DNA of 64,000 nucleotides from Chitinophaga sancti (lineage in GTDB: Bacteria; Bacteroidota; Bacteroidia; Chitinophagales; Chitinophagaceae): NCBI RefSeq assembly GCF_034087045.1, contig NZ_CP139247.1, forward strand, positions 8,210,001 to 8,274,000, given 5' to 3'. Below the pieces are notes generated by a model that saw nothing but the letters and a program-made list of their open reading frames with translations, had not been told where the DNA came from and searched no databases. The position numbers were made by a program, and so were the translations under genes. The stretch's first letter is position 1. Each line of letters starts with the position of its first letter. This document shows positions 25,439 through 34,459 of the stretch, piece after piece.

Positions 25439-25660
25439 TTATTCTGTAAAACTGGTGCTTGCGCCGGAACCGCAACCGCCGCCACCACCGCTACCGCCGC
25501 TGCCGCCAGTACCACAGCTGCTGCCGCCACCACCACAACCGGTAGAACCAGCTGCTATATCTTCACTAATACCACCATTGATTTCCCGCAACTGCTGTTC
25601 GTCCAGCTTTGCAATAGTTTCCTGATCCAGGGATAATGGATTTAATACTACCTTTTTCAT
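25439..25660 (-). CDS. lanA: Class I lanthipeptide precursor 1
   Basis: A 73-residue precursor. The leader (1-30) has the Bacteroidota lanthipeptide pattern LNPLSLDQETIAKLDEQQL and ends in Gly29-Gly30, the cleavage site for the C39 exporter. The 43-residue core is almost wholly Gly, Ser, Thr, Ala and Cys, with three Cys. The position of the fourth Cys seen in the other two precursors is Ser here (SGASTSFTE). It is the last precursor before the biosynthetic genes. Confidence 0.88.
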   Translation of the reverse strand: MKKVVLNPLSLDQETIAKLDEQQLREINGGISEDIAAGSTGCGGGGSSCGTGGSGGSGGGGGCGSGASTSFTE

Positions 25661-25692
25661 ATAATCGATTTTATTAGGAGTAAAATGGATAA

Positions 25693-25905
25693 TTATTCGG
25701 CAGCATCAACTAGACATTGACTACCACCCGCACCACAACCGGTAGAGGTACCAGTGCTGCATTTGCTTCCACCAGATCCGCAACCACTGGAGCTTCCGTC
25801 CACTTCCTCACTGATACCACCTGTGATTTCCATGAGTTGCTTTTCATCCAGTTTCGCAATGGTTTCCTTATCCAGGGCTAAAGGATTTAACTGAATTTTT
25901 TTCAT
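25693..25905 (-). CDS. lanA: Class I lanthipeptide precursor 2
   Basis: A 70-residue precursor with the shared leader LNPLALDKETIAKLDEKQL ending in Gly29-Gly30. The 40-residue core has four Cys, arranged as two GCGxGGSxC units (GCGSGGSKC and GCGAGGSQC), plus many Ser/Thr available for dehydration. It lies 32 bases upstream of precursor 1. Confidence 0.88.
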   Translation of the reverse strand: MKKIQLNPLALDKETIAKLDEKQLMEITGGISEEVDGSSSGCGSGGSKCSTGTSTGCGAGGSQCLVDAAE

Positions 25906-25929
25906 ATAAACCTGCTTTAAATTCTACGG

Positions 25930-25962
25930 GCAAAAAACTCCCTGCTACAGGAGCAGGGAGGA
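25930..25962 (-). terminator. Terminator between precursors 3 and 2
   Basis: A 9-bp stem (25938-25946 with 25952-25960, 5-nt loop) followed by six T on the minus strand, 14 bases beyond the precursor 3 stop codon. It has classic intrinsic terminator form and probably gives an abundant monocistronic transcript for precursor 3, with read-through for the rest. Confidence 0.75.
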
Positions 25963-25975
25963 ATTACAGAGTCAA

Positions 25976-26185
25976 TTAAGCTTCATCAGACAAACAGGTG
26001 CTTGCACCAGATCCGCAACCAGTAGAACCACCACTACCGCAAGTGCTTGCACCGGAACCACAACCAGTGGAACCAGCAGCTAATTCGTCGCTAACACCGC
26101 CAGTGATTTCTAATAATTGCTTTTCATCCAGTTTAGCAATTGTTTCCATGTCGAGGGCAAGAGGGTTTAACGCTAATTTTTTCAT
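25976..26185 (-). CDS. lanA: Class I lanthipeptide precursor 3
   Basis: A 69-residue precursor, first gene of the operon. Leader LNPLALDMETIAKLDEKQL ending in Gly29-Gly30. The 39-residue core contains an exact 11-residue repeat STGCGSGASTC at 39-49 and 54-64, so each half offers Ser/Thr and two Cys. The DNA of the two repeats differs at silent sites, so the duplication is not brand new. No other residues with bulky side chains occur until the last few positions. Confidence 0.9.
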   Translation of the reverse strand: MKKLALNPLALDMETIAKLDEKQLLEITGGVSDELAAGSTGCGSGASTCGSGGSTGCGSGASTCLSDEA

Positions 26186-26826
26186 TTCAGATGATTTTTT
26201 AAAATAATGATGAAGTCTCTACTCTTTGGGTCAGGATTTTCGAGTTCCACCTGTGTTGCGCAACAATAACTTTCCGGATTTAATATGCGGATTAAACTGG
26301 TTCCAGAAGGAAAAAAAGGTCCCAATGCCTTTACGATCTCGTAAAGCACACACTACACCCCTTACTATAGAAGTGGAAAGAAACAATAAGTCGTCCCCTT
26401 GGGCAAAAGAAGAAAAGCATTCATGACGACATTACATCCCCATAAAGTTGAACATTGCAATTCAGATAACTAATGCATGGGGAAACCGTTTGCACTGTTC
26501 GTACATGCATTTGCATTTAGATTTGGCTCTCTTATGATTAGTTTATGAAGTTGCATTTGATCTAAGGATAAGCAGTAAAAATCTTCCTCAACAAACTCTT
26601 CATCGGTGAATACGGGATCATCATTCTTTGAACACGGGTTAAAACTTATTCATCGAACTTTAGCTTAGATTTTTATGAATTTTAATGGCTAATAAAACGA
26701 TTATTTTACACTGGTTGTAATCGACTACAATTCAAATATAACTAGAAAATGATTTCAAAAATTCGTGTCAACAGATTATTTTTATCATGTAAAATGGAAT
26801 GAAAATTGATAATTGTACCTTCCAAC
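26186..26826. other. Intergenic region upstream of the lanthipeptide operon
   Basis: About 640 bases without a credible gene. It must hold the operon promoter. On the minus strand TATATTTG (26741-26734) fits the -7 consensus but the nearest TTTG is only 15 bases upstream, so it is weak. An inverted repeat is listed separately. A 66-codon plus-strand frame at 26226-26426 has no family character and is not called. Confidence 0.5.
26329..26346. promoter_or_regulatory. Inverted repeat upstream of precursor 3
   Basis: CTTTACGA and TCGTAAAG form a perfect 8-bp inverted repeat with a 2-base spacer, about 145 bases upstream of the first precursor. It resembles an operator for a dimeric regulator; no regulator gene is part of the cluster. 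Confidence 0.35.
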
Positions 26827-27291
26827 TTACGAAGTATTAAATACAGCAGCATCGCGGGCATTAGAAGAAAACAAGAACCGGTAATTTACGGTATAAAAAA
26901 CCGGTAATTCACGGTACAAAGTCACACGAAAAGATACGTGCTTTTCTATTTTAACTTTTCTTTTTTTATTGAGTAGTTCATCTTTCAACTGCGTTTCAAT
27001 TTCGAAGTCCAGCATACCTGCTTTTAACATCCCTTTTGCCTTGCCCACCAACTTCCTATACAACTTTACATCTCTTATACTCAGTTCCCGATACACCCGC
27101 GAAGCAAGCGGAGAGGCTATCTTCATCAATGCAGCATCTGCCATGAGTGGTTTAAACGCAGGATCAGTTTTCACCCTCTTCCCGGTCAACGAACTTTTCA
27201 TACGCAGCACAAACCGCCCACTCCTCATCGGAGCAAGTGTCATACCCTGTTTGGTACGCTGCTTAAAAGGTCGTTTTCCATGTATAATCAT
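26827..27291 (-). CDS. Hypothetical protein of a Bacteroidota-specific type
   Basis: A 154-residue basic protein without signal peptide or membrane segment. The part VKTDPAFKPLMADAALMKIASPLASRVYREL resembles a small family common in Bacteroidota genomes (proteins with a DPAF motif followed by helical repeats) whose function I do not know. It is transcribed on its own, 27 bases downstream of the MATE gene stop and long before the lanthipeptide operon. The final 20 or so residues look unstructured. Confidence 0.55.
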   Translation of the reverse strand: MIIHGKRPFKQRTKQGMTLAPMRSGRFVLRMKSSLTGKRVKTDPAFKPLMADAALMKIASPLASRVYRELSIRDVKLYRKLVGKAKGMLKAGMLDFEIETQLKDELLNKKRKVKIEKHVSFRVTLYRELPVFYTVNYRFLFSSNARDAAVFNTS

Positions 27292-27317
27292 ACTATGAAT
27301 ATACCGCTAAAAGGCCA

Positions 27318-28733
27318 CTAAACCGCTGTAAAAGCGTTCAATTGAGTAGTCTTATGCTGAAATCTCAGGAACAACAATACTGAAGCTGTGAGTAGTCCCA
27401 ATAATAACCCCCACCAGATACCCTGGATGCCATAGCCCCAATATATCCCTAACAAATAAGCAACCGGTAAACCCAATACCCAATACGCCAATAGGGTAAT
27501 CATAGTCGGAATCTTCACATCTCCCAATCCCCTCAATATACCCAATCCTACCACCTGCGTACCATCAAACAACTGAAAGAACGCCGCTATCAAAATCAAA
27601 TGCGCCGCTATCTCCACCACCGCCGGATCATTGATATACATCAGCGGCAATACCCTGCATCCCACTAAAAATATCAACGCCGTTGTTCCCATCATGATCA
27701 ATACCATATGGTAACTCGCGATCGCCGATAACCGTAACTCCCTCAACTGCTTCGCCCCAAAATGATTCCCACTCTTTATCCCGGCTGCCGCCGAAATACC
27801 ACTCGCCATCATATAAGTGATAGAAGCTAAATTGATCGCTATCTGGTGCGCCGCCTGCTCCCTTGCACCAATCCATCCCGCCATAATGATCGCACTGCTA
27901 AACGCACTGATTTCAAACACATACTGCAACGCTACCGGGGTGCCGATTCCCAATATCTTTTTAATCGTCTGCCACGATAAATACTTTGCCGCAAACGCCT
28001 TCAGATAAGGCTTGAAACGATGGGCCGTCAACACATACCAACACATCGCCACCGCCATCAGTATACGATCCGTCAAGGTACCAATCCCTACACCAATCAC
28101 CCCCAGCCTTGGCAACCCACCAATGCCATACACCAGCGCAATTCCCACTACGATATTGACGATGTTCCCTATTATACTGATATGCATGGCCTGCTTCGTA
28201 AACCCAAGCCCCTCCGCAAATTGCTTAAATGACAAAAACACCATCAATGGGAAATAAGACACTCCCAATAATTTCAGGAAAGGCTTCGCCTGCATAGCCA
28301 CCGCCGGTACCTGGTCCAGTTTATACAGGTAATTACTTCCTACATAGATCAATGTACTCATCACCATCCCCATCACTAAATTGATCACAAGACTATGTCG
28401 CAACAGGTCTCCGCAGGCATGCTTATTCTGCCTGCCATACTCCTGCGCGATCAATGGGGTCAATCCATACGACATCCCAATCCCGATCACCATACAAATA
28501 GAAAAAATACTACTCCCCAGCGCTACTGCCGCCAGCGGTACATCGCCCGTATGCCCAATAATAATGGTATCAGAGAGGGCCACCATCGTATGCCCCAGCT
28601 GACTAATAACGACCGGATATGCCAGTTTAAAATTATCTTTATAATAGGTTTGATACTTAGTCCACACGTTGTTAAAATTTGATAGCAATAAAATACGTGA
28701 AAATGGTAATTCGCTAACGGGAATAAACCCCAT
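27318..28733 (-). CDS. MATE family efflux transporter
   Basis: A 471-residue cation-coupled multidrug/toxin efflux protein of the MATE (NorM-like) type with twelve membrane segments in two homologous halves; PVVISQLGHTMVALSDTIIIG near the N-terminus is the usual first-helix signature. The ATG at 28733 is chosen; a TTG three codons upstream is also in frame but would start at the edge of the dnaB terminator. Substrate unknown. Its direction towards the lanthipeptide operon is not evidence for a role in it. Confidence 0.9.
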   Translation of the reverse strand: MGFIPVSELPFSRILLLSNFNNVWTKYQTYYKDNFKLAYPVVISQLGHTMVALSDTIIIGHTGDVPLAAVALGSSIFSICMVIGIGMSYGLTPLIAQEYGRQNKHACGDLLRHSLVINLVMGMVMSTLIYVGSNYLYKLDQVPAVAMQAKPFLKLLGVSYFPLMVFLSFKQFAEGLGFTKQAMHISIIGNIVNIVVGIALVYGIGGLPRLGVIGVGIGTLTDRILMAVAMCWYVLTAHRFKPYLKAFAAKYLSWQTIKKILGIGTPVALQYVFEISAFSSAIIMAGWIGAREQAAHQIAINLASITYMMASGISAAAGIKSGNHFGAKQLRELRLSAIASYHMVLIMMGTTALIFLVGCRVLPLMYINDPAVVEIAAHLILIAAFFQLFDGTQVVGLGILRGLGDVKIPTMITLLAYWVLGLPVAYLLGIYWGYGIQGIWWGLLLGLLTASVLLFLRFQHKTTQLNAFTAV

Positions 28734-28740
28734 TTCCAGC

Positions 28741-28776
28741 AATAAAAAAAGGCGCTTCGGTGAAGAAGCGCCTTGT
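28741..28776 (-). terminator. dnaB terminator
   Basis: A 10-bp GC-rich stem (28749-28758 with 28765-28774) followed by about seven T on the minus strand, 20 bases after the dnaB stop and directly before the MATE start. Confidence 0.85.
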
Positions 28777-28795
28777 ATCGTAAACCTTTTTATTG

Positions 28796-30364
28796 CTAAA
28801 AAGGCGCCTCTTCATCGAAGTCCATATCATTCATACGTGATCCTTTCTGGATGTACAGCTTTGCTTCGTCTGTAGCACCACCATATGAATCCTTAGCTGA
28901 ATTACCAACCGGCATAAAGTTGCCGCCACCGCCACCAGGATTCTCCAGACTACCATCATCCTCAAAGCGCTGGAATTCCAGGATCGCTCTCAGTTTGATC
29001 GTATCCAGCTGACCATTACGGTGTTTCGCTATACGCACGTGGGTTTCACCTTTATTAGATTCACCCATCTCATTGGTATTGATTTCATAGTACTCAGGAC
29101 GGTACAGGAACATTACCATGTCAGCATCCTGCTCAATCGCACCAGATTCACGCAAGTCAGACAGCTGTGGCATCTTGTTACCATCTTTTCTCTTTTCCAC
29201 ATCACGGCTCAACTGTGACAATGCAATGATCGGTACGTGTAGTTCCTTCGCCAACCCTTTCAGATCACGGGATATCTTGGAGATCTCCTGCTCACGGTTA
29301 CTACCCTTACCATCTGCATGACCACTCATCAGCTGCAGGTAGTCAATGATGATCACTCCTACGCCATGGTTGTGTACAAGACGACGGGCTTTTGCGCGTA
29401 ACTCGAAAATGTTCAATGCCGGGGTATCATCAATAAAGATCGGCGCCTTCGCCAGTCTTTCGATACCATGCGTCATCAGCTTCTTCATCTCGTACTCTTC
29501 CAGCTTACCCCGGGTGATCTTTTCCAGCTTAATCTCTGACTCGGCAGAGAGAATACGCTGTACGATCTGCCCGGAAGACATTTCAAGGCTGAACACGGCC
29601 GCACCTTTCGGAAAGCGGGGATGCAACGCAGCATTTCTGGCCAGGTTCAGCGCAAACGCAGTCTTACCCACCGCCGGACGTGCCGCGATGATGATCAGAT
29701 CCGTTGACTGCCAGCCATAAGTTACCTTATCGAGAGAAGGGAACCCGGAAGGTACCCCTGTGATATCATCACCTTTATTACGCAGATCTTCGATACGCTT
29801 CATGGTATTCACCAATACGCGGTCGATACTGTCATAGTTCTTACGAAGGTGATTGTTCGTCACCTCAAAGAGTTTACTTTCGGCGGAGTCGAGCAGGTCG
29901 AATACGTCGGCAGTATCTTCGTAGGATTCAGATAAGATCTCTCCTGAAATACGGATCAACTCTCTCTGAATGAACTTTTGTAGAATAATACGGGCATGCG
30001 CCTCAATATTGGCGGAGGATACCACCATATTTGTAAGACGGGTTATATAATAGGGTCCACCTACTATCTCCAGTTCGCCCATTGATCGTAACTCTTCTAC
30101 CACTGTGAGAATGTCCACAGGCATGGACTTACCCGCCAGGCGGGTCATGGCAGTAAAGATTTTCTGATGTGCCTCTACATAAAAACATTCACCTTTCAAG
30201 ATCTCTACCACGGTGTCAAACGCTCCTTTCTCAAGCATAATGGCTCCCAATACGGCCTCTTCCATGTCCTTTGCCTGAGGTGGAATTTTACCGTACATCA
30301 TGGTAGATACGTCAACGGACGGCTTACGACGTACATTGCGGTCTTTCTTAAGATTGAGATCCAT
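28796..30364 (-). CDS. dnaB: Replicative DNA helicase
   Basis: A 522-residue DnaB, the hexameric helicase that unwinds DNA at the replication fork. The N-terminal helical domain begins at KIPPQAKDMEEAVLGAIML; the RecA-like domain has Walker A ARPAVGKTAF, Walker B IIIDYLQLM and the LSQLSRDVEKR motif. A Gly-rich C-terminal tail of about 50 residues ends in MDFDEEAPF, a type of acidic tip seen in Bacteroidota. No intein. It diverges from pheT across a region with DnaA boxes. Confidence 0.96.
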   Translation of the reverse strand: MDLNLKKDRNVRRKPSVDVSTMMYGKIPPQAKDMEEAVLGAIMLEKGAFDTVVEILKGECFYVEAHQKIFTAMTRLAGKSMPVDILTVVEELRSMGELEIVGGPYYITRLTNMVVSSANIEAHARIILQKFIQRELIRISGEILSESYEDTADVFDLLDSAESKLFEVTNNHLRKNYDSIDRVLVNTMKRIEDLRNKGDDITGVPSGFPSLDKVTYGWQSTDLIIIAARPAVGKTAFALNLARNAALHPRFPKGAAVFSLEMSSGQIVQRILSAESEIKLEKITRGKLEEYEMKKLMTHGIERLAKAPIFIDDTPALNIFELRAKARRLVHNHGVGVIIIDYLQLMSGHADGKGSNREQEISKISRDLKGLAKELHVPIIALSQLSRDVEKRKDGNKMPQLSDLRESGAIEQDADMVMFLYRPEYYEINTNEMGESNKGETHVRIAKHRNGQLDTIKLRAILEFQRFEDDGSLENPGGGGGNFMPVGNSAKDSYGGATDEAKLYIQKGSRMNDMDFDEEAPF

Positions 30365-30859
30365 TTATTTTTTATCTGATTCTGTTAACCAAAAATACTA
30401 TATGTCGTGGCTATCCTTAGTTTCTTTTACAATTTTTTGTACCCGTTATGTCCTTCTCGATTTTCGAAATTGCAAAGCTTTTTAGGGCCGTAAAAACTAA
30501 GGTAACCGCATTTATTCATTTAACAAGGGTTGATTGCTGATATAGTTTATAAGACACAATTCACAGGATATACACCCGCAAAATGTCAGTTATCCACTGA
30601 CTGCAATCCACTTATTCACATTATTAACGCACAATCCCCACACAAAGGTGCACATAATCACAAACATTGTTAAAAAAGTTTTTCCCCAATGGTTTGGAGA
30701 TATGCCTGCTGTGATTATCGGCGGACTTATCCACATCCTGCAAAGATCGCTCCTTTTTAGTTGAGATTGCTAACACTTCTTAGTCAGATTTGTGCAATGC
30801 GACCAACATTGGCACATTCGTACATTAATTTTACCTTTACGCACTTATTAATTAATCAA
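30365..30859. other. dnaB-pheT intergenic region with DnaA boxes
   Basis: About 495 bases without a gene. It contains two perfect DnaA boxes, TTATTCACA (30612-30620) and TTATCCACA (30727-30735), and a near match TTATCCACT (30590-30598), all in one orientation. The surroundings are AT-rich. It may be a replication-related site or a DnaA-controlled regulatory region for dnaB and pheT. Confidence 0.5.
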
Positions 30860-33280
30860 ATGACTATTTCATACAATTGGCTGTGTGACTATTTGCCGGT
30901 GAAACCAACACCGGAGGAACTATCTGTGATCCTGACACGCATAGGTCTGGAAGTTGAAAGCCTGGAAAAATTCGAATCTGTTAAAGGCAGTCTGGAAGGA
31001 CTTGTCATCGGAGAAGTACTCACCGCAGTACCACATCCCAATGCTGACAAACTGAGACTGACTACTGTCAATATCGGTGCCGCTGAGCCCCTCAACATTG
31101 TTTGTGGTGCGCCGAACGTAGCTGTTGGACAAAAAGTAGTGGTGGCCCCCATCGGTGTGACCATCTACCCTGCCACCGGCGAACCGCTGACCATGAAGAA
31201 AGCTAAGATCCGTGGCGAAGAAAGCCATGGTATGATCTGCGCTGAAGATGAAATCGGCCTCGGTAGCAGTCATGCAGGTATCCTTGTGCTGGATCCTTCC
31301 CTGACCCCAGGTACCCCTGCCCGCGAAATCTTCAAACCTTTTGAGGACTGGGTGTACGAAATCGGCCTTACCCCTAACCGCATGGATGCTATGAGTCATC
31401 TCGGCGTGGCAAAGGATGTGTGTGCTTACCTGAACAATACCGGCAATACGCTCGATAACAAAGCAAAAGTCCCTGCACTGGCTCCATTGCCTGAAGCAAA
31501 TGATCGCTACGACATCGCCGTAACCATCGAAAATCCTACTGCCTGTCCTCGTTATGCAGGTATCACCCTCACCGGGGTGAAAGTAGGCCCTTCTCCGGCA
31601 TGGCTGGCACATCGCCTGCAGGCAATCGGCATCCGTTCTATTAATAATGTAGTGGATATCACCAACTTCATCCTACATGAAACGGGTCAGCCACTGCATG
31701 CTTTCGATGCTGATACCATCAAAGGCCGCAAGGTCCTGGTCAAGAACCTGCCACAGAATACCCTCTTCGTCACCCTCGACGAAAAAGAACGTAAACTGGA
31801 CGCCGCTGACCTCGTGATCTGCAATGCAGACAGCGAACCAATGGCCCTGGCCGGTGTATTCGGTGGCCTGCACACAGGTGTTAGTAATACCACTACCAAT
31901 ATCTTCCTGGAAAGCGCCTGCTTCGCTGCTGCCAGCATTCGTCCTACTTCTTTCCGTCATGGATTGCGCACAGACGCTGCTGCCCGTTTTGAAAAAGGTG
32001 TGGATATCTCAGGTACCGTATACGTTTTACAACGTGCCGCTGCCCTGATCTGTGAACTGGCCGGTGGCCAGGCTGCATCAGGTATCATTGATGTGTATCC
32101 TGAACCTAAGCCAGCTGTGGAAGTGGAAACCTCCTGGAAATACATCCAGAAGTTAAGCGGTAAAGCCTACCCTGCTGATAAAGTTGAACGGATCCTGGTG
32201 AGCCTTGGATTCACATTCCTCTCTAAGACTGAAGAGCGCTTCCGCGTAGCAGTTCCTTTCTCCAAACCTGATATCAGCATTCCTGCAGATATCGTGGAAG
32301 AAGTAATGCGCATAGATGGCCTGGATAATATTGACATTCCTACACAGGTGGTGATCACCCCATCTCCGGCTTCCCGTCCTGACAAGGAAAAGATCCGTGA
32401 AAAGGTGGCTAACTACCTGGCGTCGAATGGTTTCAATGAGATCTTTACCAACTCCATCACGAACAGCAAGTACTACACACCTGAAGTACTGGCTACGACC
32501 GTTCGTATGATCAACAGTCTGACCGAAGACCTGGACATCATGCGTCCTTCTATGCTGGAAACCGGCCTGGAAAGTGTATCGCACAACCTGAACCGTAGAA
32601 ATGACAACCTGTTGTTCTTCGAATTCGGTAATACTTACGCTACCTACGGCGAACATAAATATGAAGAAACTGCTCACCTGAGCCTGTACCTCACTGGTCA
32701 GAAGGTGGCAGAAAGCTGGTTGCACAAAGCAGCACCGGTTGACTTCTACTTCCTGAAAGGGTATGTGCAAAATGTATTGCAACTACTGGGTATCAAAGGA
32801 TTGCAATGGAAAGAAGGAGAACAGAATACCTGGGAGATCGTAGTAAAAAACAAATCGGTGGTGACCCTCGGTGCTGTGGATAACGCAAAACTGAAACAGT
32901 TCGACATCAAACAACCGGTATGGTTTGCAGATTTCAACTGGCTGAATTTGATAAGCCTGTTGCAAAAAACAGAAAGCTTCTATAAAGAGATTCCGAAGTT
33001 CCCATCCGTACGTCGTGACCTGGCACTCATCCTTGACAAACAGGTGAAATACGCTGCAGTAGAGGCCGCAGTAAAAACTGTGAAGTCTCCACTCCTGCAG
33101 GATGTGAACCTGTTCGACGTATTCGAAAGTGAAAAACTGGGTAATAATAAGAAGTCATACGCAGTAAGTTTCACCTTCCAGGATGCGCAAAAGACGTTGA
33201 CTGACAAGGAGATCGATGCGGTAATGGAAAAGCTCATCAAAACATTCCAGGCACAGCTCCAGGCTGAGATCAGAAAATAA
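30860..33280 (+). CDS. pheT: Phenylalanyl-tRNA synthetase beta subunit
   Basis: An 806-residue beta chain of the (alpha beta)2 enzyme that charges tRNA-Phe. Order: N-terminal part MTISYNWLCDYLP, an OB-fold tRNA-binding domain (about 40-150), B3/B4 editing domain (about 215-375), B5 domain, the catalytic-like core, and a C-terminal anticodon-binding FDX-ACB domain (FPSVRRDLALILDKQVKY). I chose the ATG at 30860, where homology begins; an in-frame extension to 30761 lacks family sequence. pheS is not adjacent, which is usual in this phylum. Confidence 0.95.
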   Translation: MTISYNWLCDYLPVKPTPEELSVILTRIGLEVESLEKFESVKGSLEGLVIGEVLTAVPHPNADKLRLTTVNIGAAEPLNIVCGAPNVAVGQKVVVAPIGVTIYPATGEPLTMKKAKIRGEESHGMICAEDEIGLGSSHAGILVLDPSLTPGTPAREIFKPFEDWVYEIGLTPNRMDAMSHLGVAKDVCAYLNNTGNTLDNKAKVPALAPLPEANDRYDIAVTIENPTACPRYAGITLTGVKVGPSPAWLAHRLQAIGIRSINNVVDITNFILHETGQPLHAFDADTIKGRKVLVKNLPQNTLFVTLDEKERKLDAADLVICNADSEPMALAGVFGGLHTGVSNTTTNIFLESACFAAASIRPTSFRHGLRTDAAARFEKGVDISGTVYVLQRAAALICELAGGQAASGIIDVYPEPKPAVEVETSWKYIQKLSGKAYPADKVERILVSLGFTFLSKTEERFRVAVPFSKPDISIPADIVEEVMRIDGLDNIDIPTQVVITPSPASRPDKEKIREKVANYLASNGFNEIFTNSITNSKYYTPEVLATTVRMINSLTEDLDIMRPSMLETGLESVSHNLNRRNDNLLFFEFGNTYATYGEHKYEETAHLSLYLTGQKVAESWLHKAAPVDFYFLKGYVQNVLQLLGIKGLQWKEGEQNTWEIVVKNKSVVTLGAVDNAKLKQFDIKQPVWFADFNWLNLISLLQKTESFYKEIPKFPSVRRDLALILDKQVKYAAVEAAVKTVKSPLLQDVNLFDVFESEKLGNNKKSYAVSFTFQDAQKTLTDKEIDAVMEKLIKTFQAQLQAEIRK

Positions 33281-33284
33281 TTAA

Positions 33285-33327
33285 GATGCTCCACTCAGGT
33301 ATCATAGCCCAGGTGGAGCATTTTTGT
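33285..33327 (+). terminator. pheT terminator
   Basis: A 9-bp stem (33286-33294 with 33313-33321) followed by five T, 5 bases beyond the pheT stop codon. Confidence 0.8.
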
Positions 33328-33410
33328 TAAAATCTCTTGAATATTAATCTCCGGTAGTTTCTATTATCAATTCATAATCCGTAATTTGTACTCATAAGTA
33401 CATTTGAACA

Positions 33411-33719
33411 TTGGCTTTGGAGCAACACATACTACGAATTGAAGAAAAGCTGCAACAGTTGCTGAAAAAGCTGCAACAGGTGCAGTCGGAGAATGTATCG
33501 CTCAAAGAAACGTTGCAAATCAAGGACAACGAACTGATAATGAAGCAACAGCAGCTCGATGAGCTGGACAATAAGTTACACTTAGCCAGGATCGCGGGTG
33601 CTGCACAGGGTGCTCCCGGAGACAAGGAAGATGACGAAGAGTTTAAGAAGGAAATGCGCAATAAGATCAATGAATATATCAGGGAGATTGACCGCTGTAT
33701 CGCCTTATTGAACATATAA
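33411..33719 (+). CDS. Small coiled-coil protein, possible ZapB-like partner of ZapA
   Basis: A 102-residue protein dominated by a coiled coil (residues about 5-55, Leu/Gln/Glu heptads), followed by an acidic stretch and a second helix (EFKKEMRNKINEYIREIDRCIALL). It starts with TTG, in frame with another TTG two codons later. It lies 11 bases upstream of zapA, and small coiled-coil genes in this position are common in Bacteroidota; a role at the division ring is inferred from context only. Confidence 0.7.
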   Translation: MALEQHILRIEEKLQQLLKKLQQVQSENVSLKETLQIKDNELIMKQQQLDELDNKLHLARIAGAAQGAPGDKEDDEEFKKEMRNKINEYIREIDRCIALLNI

Positions 33720-33730
33720 ACGACACAACC

Positions 33731-34024
33731 ATGGAACCGCTGATCCCCATTAATATTATCGTAGCAGACAGGTCCTACAGATTAAAAATCAAGCCGGAAG
33801 AAGAAGAGGAAGTACGCCGGACCATGAAGGAAGTGAACGAAAAGATCATAGAATTCAAAACTGCGTATGCGGGCAAAGACTTACAGGATTATATCGCGAT
33901 GGCGCTGATCATGTACGCGACCCATCCTGTTACCCACGGTGGAAAAGTGCAGGCTGGTCTGCAACCATTTCTGGAGGAAAAGCTGCAACATCTGGAGACA
34001 TTGATCGATGAGCACTTAAAATAA
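33731..34024 (+). CDS. zapA: Cell division protein ZapA
   Basis: A 97-residue ZapA-family protein that bundles FtsZ filaments. The N-terminal globular part (PINIIVADRSYRLKIKPEEEE) is followed by a long helix (VRRTMKEVNEKIIEFKTAYA, QDYIAMALIMYA) for tetramer formation. Length is standard. Likely one operon with the coiled-coil gene just upstream. Confidence 0.88.
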   Translation: MEPLIPINIIVADRSYRLKIKPEEEEEVRRTMKEVNEKIIEFKTAYAGKDLQDYIAMALIMYATHPVTHGGKVQAGLQPFLEEKLQHLETLIDEHLK

Positions 34025-34459
34025 ATTCAACCAACCTCGGTTCAGGAAATGCAAAAGAGTCCCTATTAATAATTTAAAAATGAAGGAAATATATTAATAT
34101 GCACCCTGAAAAGAAGATGTTTTGTAATAAAAAATGTTGAGTCTGGTAAGTGATGGATGATAGGAAGGGGCTGAAATGTTTTGAAAAAGTGGATTTCTAG
34201 AAAGTAATATATTCTAATATATAAATACGATATAGCAATTTAACGTTCAGCAAATTACTGTCGCTTCCCCGTTCATGAAAGCTGCGCCTGATGGCCCATA
34301 CGGGGGTCTGGCCTGCCAAAATACCTACAAATCCTCAACTGTACTGCATTGCAGCACATTCTTTTTTGTATTTTCGCGAATCAGTTCTCACCCTCTACCT
34401 TTTCCACGGAATAGGGATGTGGCCAGGAATGCAACATAAATCAAGTTAAAATTATTGAA
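34025..34459. other. zapA-rny intergenic region, possible structured RNA
   Basis: About 435 bases without a gene. The right part (about 34250-34440) is more GC-rich than the left and has complementary segments such as CTGGCC (about 34308) and GGCCAG (about 34421), and a local CTGCA/TGCAG hairpin. Downstream of zapA is where 6S RNA lies in several bacterial groups. I could not draw a convincing 6S fold by eye and make no firm call. Confidence 0.35.

Noticed and set aside
26226..26426. A 66-codon plus-strand frame upstream of the lanthipeptide operon, considered as a fourth precursor or immunity peptide.
   Set aside because: It has no leader motif, no Gly-Gly site, opposite orientation and no Ser/Thr/Cys-rich core.
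26734..26760. TATATTTG on the minus strand as the promoter of the lanthipeptide operon.
   Set aside because: The nearest TTTG is only 15 bases away, outside the usual spacing, and the site is about 550 bases from the first gene; kept only as a weak note.
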